DNA of 64,000 bases, from assembly GCA_003024785.1 (NCBI GenBank), contig PUQB01000778.1:1-64000 (forward strand), in the 5' to 3' direction. The position numbers and the translations under genes were made by a program. The notes below the pieces were generated by a model that was not told where the DNA came from, ran no database searches, and saw only the letters and a list, made by a program, of their open reading frames with translations. Of the stretch, positions 56,723 through 64,000 are shown one piece after another; the stretch's first letter is position 1; the number at the start of each line of letters is the position of its first letter. The stretch is from Selaginella tamariscina (Eukaryota > Streptophyta > Lycopodiopsida > Selaginellales > Selaginellaceae).

Positions 56723-58180
56723 CGTGTCTGCATATAGTTTCATATATACATACATAGACAGTATATGTTTACATAGATATACATATGTATATATATGTGT
56801 TTATGTATCACAGAAATATGTTACATACACAGCACTTTTGGACTATGTATATATGCATGAATATGTATACATCCGAATACTTACTTTGGAGTGTTTCAAT
56901 AGCTATCATAGCCGTGCGAGCAGCCTTAATCTCGGCTTCTTTCTTGTTCTTTGCAGCCCCTCCAGAATAGAAATATCCACCAATCTCCACAGTCGTAGTG
57001 TACGAAGGTGAGTGTTCCGAACCTGACCTCACAGACTTGTACACCCATACTTCTGAGCATATTCCTGGAGCACATTCTTAAGCAGCCCACTGTTTTGCTG
57101 CAAAAACAAAGCAAATGTGTTATGTACATATGTATGTAGTGGTATAATGTTCAATAATACATATATTGTTATATATAGTTACCACAGATTGCTGAGCACC
57201 AGTAGTCACCCCAATTGCATCTAAAGCTCTTTTGGCTGCAGCATGCTCCGCAGTTTTCAGTGTGCTGAATCCTAGTAATCATGGGAAATGGTATAGGACA
57301 TGGAAATGGCTATATATATATATTATATATATATATATATATATATTGTATGTGTGTGGTGTGTGTGTAAAAATAGCCTATAAGTATATCAGGATCAGAT
57401 TCGTATTTCACTCCGTTAACTTCAACAGTGGCCTTAAATCGAGGATGGTGGGATGGTCCTTCCTTCACACATTCTACTGAGGTGCTGACCAGGATTTCTT
57501 TGCACCAGTTCATGCAGCTGACTCTTATACATCTGCATATTAAGTTACTCTTATACATCTGCATATATCAGATTTTAACTTAACTATTATTTTAAATAAG
57601 CATACTACCTGGTCCATCGTCATAGCTCTTTAGAAGTCACTGTAAGAGAATGATCAGATTAAGAGCATATATATATATATATATGACGTATAATCAATGT
57701 ATGTATGCAATAGAAACAAGGGATAAACATCGTTTGAGAACTCATTCAAACAAAAGTACACGTCATATAGACATGTGCAACACATACATACATATATATA
57801 TGAGATAAATACACATGTATACATATATACACAAATGTACGTACAGTTAATACCAAGTAATAGATATCATATATACAATAACCCAATACAGAAAAAACAA
57901 GAATTTTAACACACGCATATACATATACACACCAAATTCATGTACATTTATAAATACCAAGAATACATTGATTCTGAAAAACTATAATAACCCAATAAAG
58001 TGGATGTATATAAAATTTATGTAAGAATCCATACGAATTAAACAAGAATTCAGTAATTAGTGGAAAATAGCACCTAAAATTCCTGCGAACACACTTACCT
58101 CTAAGAACCCTAAACTTAAACCCTAAAACTAAGGACTATTATGGACCTAATTACCTTTTGAGATTGGAGGATTACACACA
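55200..58180 (-). pseudogene. dsRBM gene copy B (tandem paralogue), disabled
   Basis: Exons follow the copy A plan. A 5' exon with GTAAGT donor (ends 58099) contains telo-box motifs. Exon 2 (57639-57610) holds a likely start MTMDQ, with stops in the copy A frame. The dsRBM1 first half (57539-57395, 'HHPRFKATVEVNGVKYES') has a frameshift after 'LHELVQR', and GT at its donor is lost. The second half reads 'GFSTLKTAEHAAAKRAL' (57270-57181). A dsRBM3 exon (57105-56886, 'TTTVEIGGYFYSGG', 'NKKEAEIKAARTAM') has a 13-nt deletion after 'QKYG'. The charged tail exon (56521-56370) is followed by an Asn/Pro-rich exon (55660-55473, 'PPVNVK' repeats) and a Pro/Tyr-rich stretch to 55.2 kb. The dsRBM2 exons are missing. 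I conclude it cannot make a full protein. Confidence 0.75.
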
Positions 58181-58441
58181 TGTTTACACACACGCTCTTT
58201 CCCATAGTAATGTGCGTACGACACATGTTTTTATACGTATTCATTTTGTAAGATACTGTACACATACACACTCATACACACGTACACTCTTCCCATCGTC
58301 CTTTGTCGTCTTCATCTCCAAGTTAAGTATTGTGTTTATAATTAATTCATTCAAGAAAAACTATTTATTTACAGTCTTTACTTCACTGAAGATCAAGGAT
58401 CAAAGCTGGCGTAGGTGATAATGTTAGCAAAGTGTGTTCAT

Positions 58442-58483
<42 letters not shown>

Positions 58484-58731
58484 CATACACGCATATGAAA
58501 ACATACACCCACGAGCCTACATGTGTGTATAGGAACTATACGAAAACACAGAAGCCCCGTCTCTATATATATGGCGTATAAATGTTTAATGCAAGATATA
58601 TAAATGAGTATATATATACATAAATATGTCGATATAACATAATTTGGGCAGCTGTGAGCGTCACTTCATTCATTATGCCAAATATGAGTGTATGTCTATA
58701 CATACTTACGTACACACGTAAAATTGCCTTC

Positions 58732-59280
58732 TTACTCGCAGTTCTTTGGCCTGGGTCTTTTCTTGGCTTTGTCCCGATTGTTGATGTAAAGATCTTGGAC
58801 GAGGTCACAAACATGGTTCCACTTGGTGGTGTCCTTGTTGTCGTTCTCATCAGGTTTGGCCAGGCATGGATCTATCGGAGGAACATCTACACACACAAAA
58901 GCACAGCAATTATATGGGTATATGCATGTTTCAACAAACATACATATAAAGGTACATGTATCCAAACATGTAGGTACAAATATAAGTGTATGTGTATGCA
59001 TTCCATTCTTATGTATATTGGCATGCAAGTGTGTGTGTGTACATACATCCTGTGAACATGAATACACACATATGTAATATATGTATACTTATGTAACTTA
59101 GTGTTACGTGTGTGTGTGTTGTTTGTGTTGTCTGTGTGTGGATCACATCTTACAACTGAATAGATCCTATACGAGGCATATGAGTGTGTATAATATACTG
59201 CCTACACCCCTACATTTTATATATACTAAACATATACTGCTCATTCTGTTACAACATATTTATGCTCATATACACATACA

Positions 59281-59316
<36 letters not shown>

Positions 59317-59819
59317 TACACATGCATACATACTTTGGAGTGCTTTCAGGCTGGCCATCGCCACCTGTGCAGCCTTCACCTCAGCTTCTTTCTTGTTCCT
59401 CCCAAGACCTCCAGAGTAGAAATATCCACCAATCTCCAGAGTCGTTTTAAACAGCGGTAGCGAGTCCTTACCCACCAATGCAGTCATATACACAGGCTTT
59501 GGAAAACCATACTTCTCAGCATATATCTTAAGAGCTTCCTTCACGTCCAGAGTATTTTTTTCAGCCTACAAAGAAATAGGCTTATGTTATTTACCCGTCT
59601 AAACATGTACATTAAAATATAGCAATATCATAAAATATTTATATTAAATAAGTTTGTTTATGTATAGCGCACACCTACTCACACATATGATTGCTGTACT
59701 TACAACAAACTTGAGCTTAGCATCGGCAGTCCCTCCAGTTGCCTTTAAAGCTTCAGATTTGAGCTGAACAGCAATATAAACATGAGTTAAATAGTAAGCT
59801 TGTGTATGTATATGCACGA

Positions 59820-59860
<41 letters not shown>

Positions 59861-61564
59861 TAATTCACTGACAGCAGGTTTGAGCTCAGCTCCAAACTTG
59901 AATCACAACACACACACACACACACACACACAATGTATCGATTATGTACATATATTTACATGTGATAATATATAAATATATCTGGTTAGTTATATTGATA
60001 TGTTAACTATATTAACTACATATTTGTTTGTTTGTGTGTGTGTGTGTGTGTATCCAATTATTGTTCTAACATACCATGTATTTGGAACGAGCTTCACTAG
60101 TCTCCCCAGCTGCCTCTGATGCTCCAAAATTGAACTGAATATATATGTAGGCACACGTTAAATGATGTATCCACAATGTGTGTGTCTGTGTGTGTTCTAC
60201 TTACCATAAATTTGGGCTGAGCACCAGCATTTGCAACTAAAGCCCCACGTTTGGGCTGAGCAGCACGAGTTGCTACAATTTCCTCAAGAGCTATTCTGGC
60301 AGCAGCATGTTCAGCAAGTTTTATTCTCGTAAATCCTGATACAATCCTCTACACGGTCATCATCTGATAGTTATGAACACACCCACACAGAGACACACAC
60401 ACACACACACACACACAGAGAGAGAAGAGAGAGAGAGAGAAAGAAGAGAAAGAAAGAGAGAGAGAGAGCAGTTTACCAGAACCGGATTCATATTTGGTCC
60501 CGTCAACCTTAACAGTTGCCTTGAACTGAGGATGTTTATTCGATCCTTCGCTAACATGATCGTATGTTGGTTGTGGCCAGTGACTCTTCACGCAAAATTG
60601 GTAGAGAAGGTCCATATAAGACACCTGCATATTTTAGCATTATCTTAATAACTATTCAAAAAGCTACAAACTGAATACCTTGCATCCACCTTCACCAGCA
60701 GATAAATCTGCTTCAATTTTATTTAAAGCTGCCTCGATAGGATCATCTTCTGCAAGTTTAAGTTTGTTAAATCCTATAACACAGCTATTCTATGATATAA
60801 TCAGCTTGTTTTGTACACACACACACACATTTATATACATATGTATATTTCTATATACTATATGTGTGTGTGCATGTGCATGTGTGTGTGTGTGTTTCCA
60901 TACTCTATTAGTATACCAGGAGGAGATGGAATTGCCTCTAAAGCTCTTTTTGCAGCAGCATGTTTCGCACGCTTGAAGTTTCTAAATCCTAATATTTATA
61001 AAGTAACGTTAGTAAATTTTACACACACATATACTTACAATATTTGTGTGTGTTATACATACATACATACATATATATATATTCATTACAGTCTGTGTAC
61101 TCGATAGGTTTTTACCAGAGCCCGATTCGTAAGTCTCTCCATTGACCTTCACAGTTGCATAGAACATTTGTCCTTTTCTTTCAGAATGGTACATTGGTTG
61201 TACCCAATGACTCTTCATAGCTAGTCTATAGAGATCCGTCATATAATCCTGCATAATACTCACCTCAATTAACATTGATATAATTATTTATTTACTTGTT
61301 AACAAACAATGATTAAATAAATAAAGGTACAAAATAAATACCTTCTCCATCTCTGGATCAACAAATGAAGTCACTGGAAAGAGGAGAAGGGAAAGTTATA
61401 CAACTCAACACACCACACACACAAAGAACATACTCAATAGCAACACGAAACACACAAACACAGAACATAACACATGACATACTATACATACCAGAAATCT
61501 CAACAAAAACAGGGGAAACACAATTCTGGGGCGACCGACTCAACTCAGACCCTAAAATTTCCAA
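58732..61564 (-). CDS. three-dsRBM double-stranded-RNA-binding protein (copy A)
   Basis: Eleven exons with GT/AG borders and matching phases give 396 codons: 61564-61492, 61373-61342, 61248-61116, 60988-60917, 60773-60679, 60624-60477, 60335-60205, 60134-60075, 59763-59704, 59565-59334, 58886-58732. dsRBM1 is residues 36-103 ('FYATVKVNGETYESGSG' + 'FKRAKHAAAKRALEAI'). An orphan second-half motif follows ('GFNKLKLAEDDPIEAAL'). dsRBM2 is 136-205 ('HPQFKATVKVDGTKYESGSG' + 'IKLAEHAAARIALEEI'), then a linker from two 60-nt exons. dsRBM3 is 269-345 ('TTLEIGGYFYSGGLGRNKKE' + 'AEVKAAQVAMASLKAL'), and a basic tail ends 'KKRPRPKNCE'. dsRBMs bind A-form RNA; plant DRB proteins with two such domains assist Dicer-like enzymes. 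The start at 61564 is chosen because exon 1 joins exon 2 in frame. A shorter start MEK at 61350 is possible. Confidence 0.85.
59870..59910 (-). pseudogene. fossil copy of the 60-nt linker exon of the dsRBM gene
   Basis: Between exons 8 and 9 of copy A's neighbourhood (in the intron before 59763) the minus strand reads TTCAAGTTTGGAGCTGAG and GCTGTCAG, resembling the start of exon 8 (TTCAATTTTGGAGCATCAG). No splice-competent ends remain. Confidence 0.4.
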
Positions 61565-62030
61565 ATTATAAATGCAGATACATGTCTAACCGATTGCTGC
61601 CAAGTGGCCATCGAAATTAATATTATATTATATTTTATTTTAATAATATAATACTTTCGCGTGTTGAAGTAAATGTTATGCCTACAGGAGTTTACGTCCA
61701 ATCCCATAATAACATGTGACACGTAACCACGTGGATGGTAATCTAAGTTATTTCTTTTGTTTACCTTTAATAGTTTTGTATTTCATTTAATATATAAAAT
61801 AATATTAAAATAATCAAAAAGAAGATTTAGTTTAAAACCAATATTCATAAACAGATCCAAGTTCTCCCCTTATCTAAGGATTAAAACAGTGTAAACAACA
61901 AGTATCCAGTATTGTGAGAGTGGTTGCTATGGCTTTTACCATGGGTAAGTGTCCTCTTTGATAAGAATGTCATTTTATTTAGGGAAAATTTAAATTTTAT
62001 TCCCCATATTTTGCGTCTTTTAAGTATATA
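61565..62030. other. upstream region of the dsRBM gene
   Basis: AT-rich, presumably containing the copy A promoter (TA-rich stretch at 61620-61660), but no single TATA box can be singled out. On the plus strand an ATG at 61931 followed closely by a GTAAGT looks like a first exon, but nothing downstream supports a gene. Confidence 0.4.
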
Positions 62031-62680
62031 GCCCAGATAATACACACACTCCTCATGGTACGTTTGTACTACACATGCTTTTATACATATTCATTATGTA
62101 AGATCTTCTACATTCTTTCCATGGTCCTGCTAGTAAAGTTTAAATGTATGTAAATATATAAGTATTGTGTTAATGTTATTTTTAATTGATTTAATAAAAA
62201 TTAGGCTTAACTATTTAATAATAATTAATTATTTAATAGTATTATTATTCATAGTAAAACTTTGGAACATCATGTTTATCATGTGTCTGATACATGACAC
62301 ACGCACAAGCCCACAAACACATATACGCCAGTATATTGATTACAACATATAAAACCTAACATATACACGTAATACGTGTGTGTAAAGACATACGTAATGA
62401 TATGATGTTTTTATTTAAGATCTTGTAAAACTTCAATACAAATATTATGAAATTTATATATTGTCACGCATTACACATGATATCGTATAACGCATTCCAC
62501 ACTCCAAGTCTCTCAAGCCCACATGGATAGACTCAAAAACCTATGTTGCATCAGGCGTACATTCTTAATTCAATTATTATCTTTAACCTGGTGCTTAATT
62601 CATATTAACCTAAAAGTTTAGAATAACCATTGGATTGAGTTTAAGAAAAATGCAGAAGCCCATATATATTTAATGCAAGG

Positions 62681-62711
<31 letters not shown>

Positions 62712-63089
62712 AATGGTGAGTATACATAAGCATAAAGAGGAATATATACCCAAACACTAGTATAAACATATCAACAACGTTGGGTGCGTATATTCACCAC
62801 AATTTTTAGATGTGCATGCATGGAACACACACATAAATTCATACACACGGAGGTACTTACCTTCTTAATCCCAGTCCTCGGGCATGGATCTTTTCTTGGC
62901 TTTGTCCCATTTATTGATGTACAGGTCGTGGGCAAAGTCATTGACCTGGTTCAATGTGGTGGTGTCCATGTTGTCGTTCTCATTGATCAGGTTTTGTCAG
63001 ACATGGATCTTATCTGAGGAACATCTACACACAGCAAGTATATACCACATATGTATATGCACATTGTATGTAAGCGTATAAGAAATTAC

Positions 63090-63120
<31 letters not shown>

Positions 63121-63129
63121 ATATATATA

Positions 63130-63197
<68 letters not shown>

Positions 63198-63365
63198 GTT
63201 TGTGAATCTAAACAGACTCTGATAACATACACTTACACAACATAATAGATCCTATACGAGGCCCATGAGTGTGTATACAGATCCATAATATACTGAAATA
63301 TAGCCTACACGCCTACATTCTATATTTACTGAACATATGTATACTGTTAATTCTGTTAGAGCACA
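62030..63365 (-). pseudogene. dsRBM gene copy C: 3' remnant
   Basis: A duplicate of the 58.15-59.26 kb part of copy A. The last-exon equivalent is 63024-62865 ('TTTLNQVNDFAHDLYINKWD' against 'TTKWNHVCDLVQDLYINNRD' in copy A) with two frame changes. The preceding intron is also shared ('atagatcctatacgaggc' at 63244 and 59161), as is the 3' flank ('cttttatacatattcatta' at 62080, compare 58225). No dsRBM exon survives, since the similarity stops near 63365, where transposon-like sequence begins. Confidence 0.75.
63137..63196 (+). repeat. (AT)n followed by (GA)n microsatellite
   Basis: A long AT-rich alternating tract (63090-63137) passes into about 30 GA repeats, inside the copy C intron. Confidence 0.95.
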
Positions 63366-64000
63366 CACATAGTCATGCTCACCGAATTTTTTGGTGGTAA
63401 CAATTCACTACCTACAGTATTTTGTAGTCATTTTTTACTCCACGATTACTGTAATAACAGTCAATAGTCAACTGACGTCGATTGGGAGTCCGTTAGTCAA
63501 CTATTGGTCAATCACTTTCAGAGTGGTTGACTAACAGTCGCTGGACCCATGAAATGCTAAAATTTTCTATTTTGAAATAGCTCAATTCTTTCTATTTTTT
63601 GTTTTCAAAAACTTTTTTTTTTGATAATTCAGTGAAAAAGTACAAACAAACAAACACATAAAAAAAACTTGCTGCTCGTTCAAGATTCAGGGGCTTCTAT
63701 ATCACTGTTTTGCACCTGTTTTACTATGGTTTGTATTTTACTGACGTTTTTTCCTCCTATCAACAGAGGTTGAGGCAGAGGCATCTGGCTGGCAGTGCTT
63801 GCTTGTTCCCCTGCCAGTGCTTTGGCTTCTATAACTTATGTAACTTCTGTTGCCCGTCCCCGAGGGGTCCATAACGCTGTTGCTGAGGCCATTGTTGATG
63901 TCAACTAGCGATCTATATTTGTATTTTGTTTGCACTTATATCGTCACCTTCAAACTCGCTATCAATGTCAGAAGTTTCGTCCATGCCCCTAGAACAAAAG
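63366..64000 (-). mobile_element. possible end of a DNA transposon at the right edge
   Basis: Similarity to copy A breaks off here. The sequence has subterminal-looking repeats of GTCAACT/AGTTGAC, including a perfect inverted pair GTTAGTCAAC (near 63490) and GTTGACTAAC (near 63525). Further right, on the minus strand, a possible last exon after a TTTTGTTCTAG acceptor reads 'MDETSDIDSEFEGDD' and stops near 63907. This would fit a transposase-gene 3' exon next to a terminal region, but no transposase domain is visible. Confidence 0.3.

Noticed and set aside
57540..57566. Duplicated acceptor region (two copies of 'ttatacatctgcatat') before dsRBM1 of copy B as an alternative splice choice
   Set aside because: Either acceptor gives the same downstream frameshift, so it does not rescue copy B.

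Overview
The window is nuclear DNA of a land plant, most likely a seedless vascular plant (fern or lycophyte). Plant hallmarks seen here are an EPF-like stomatal peptide gene, PLS-class pentatricopeptide repeat (PPR) genes in a cluster, a G-type lectin receptor kinase, spliceosomal introns with consensus borders, and Copia and chromodomain Ty3/Gypsy LTR retrotransposons. The wordy PPR style and the SSR-rich, TE-rich spacing fit ferns or lycophytes, but that assignment is inference.

Layout. 0-5 kb: edge of a PPR gene (-), a few exon-like pieces, and AT-rich or SSR DNA. 5.2-5.8 kb: an intact EPFL gene (-). 6.1 kb: a PPR remnant. 8.4-10.4 kb: an unrecognised secreted or multi-pass membrane protein gene (+), broken by frame changes. 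10.4-14 kb: AT-rich, no gene. 14.0-21.4 kb: a decayed chromovirus (Gypsy-II, -) carrying a GC-rich insertion, followed by a foldback inverted repeat. 22.7-50.95 kb: a PPR cluster. It includes a large inverted duplication (22.69-25.9 kb on + against 48.74-45.4 kb on -) whose roughly 20-kb spacer holds a three-layer nest of retrotransposons (Copia-I 26.88-42.33 kb, containing Copia-II 27.63-32.38 kb and Gypsy-I 32.60-38.66 kb) plus one further PPR pseudogene. 51.1-53.3 kb: a frame-broken lectin receptor kinase (-). 55.2-63.4 kb: three tandem copies of a double-stranded-RNA-binding gene (-). Copy A (58.73-61.56 kb) can be spliced into an open 396-residue, three-dsRBM protein; copy B is broken and copy C is only a 3' remnant. 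The right edge looks like another transposon.

The most striking observation is Gypsy-I. It has no tRNA-type primer binding site. Instead, 13 nt placed 2 nt after its 5' LTR are perfectly complementary to LTR sequence 30 nt downstream of a TATA box, that is, to the predicted 5' end of its own RNA. This is the arrangement expected of a Tf1/sushi-type self-priming element, here in a plant chromovirus. Other points of note are the three-dsRBM gene with an orphan half-domain and a duplicated 60-nt exon, and a strand-polar (TG)n(AG)n compound microsatellite scattered over the window. Nearly all frameshifts in several elements are net single-base losses, which needs to be separated from assembly error.
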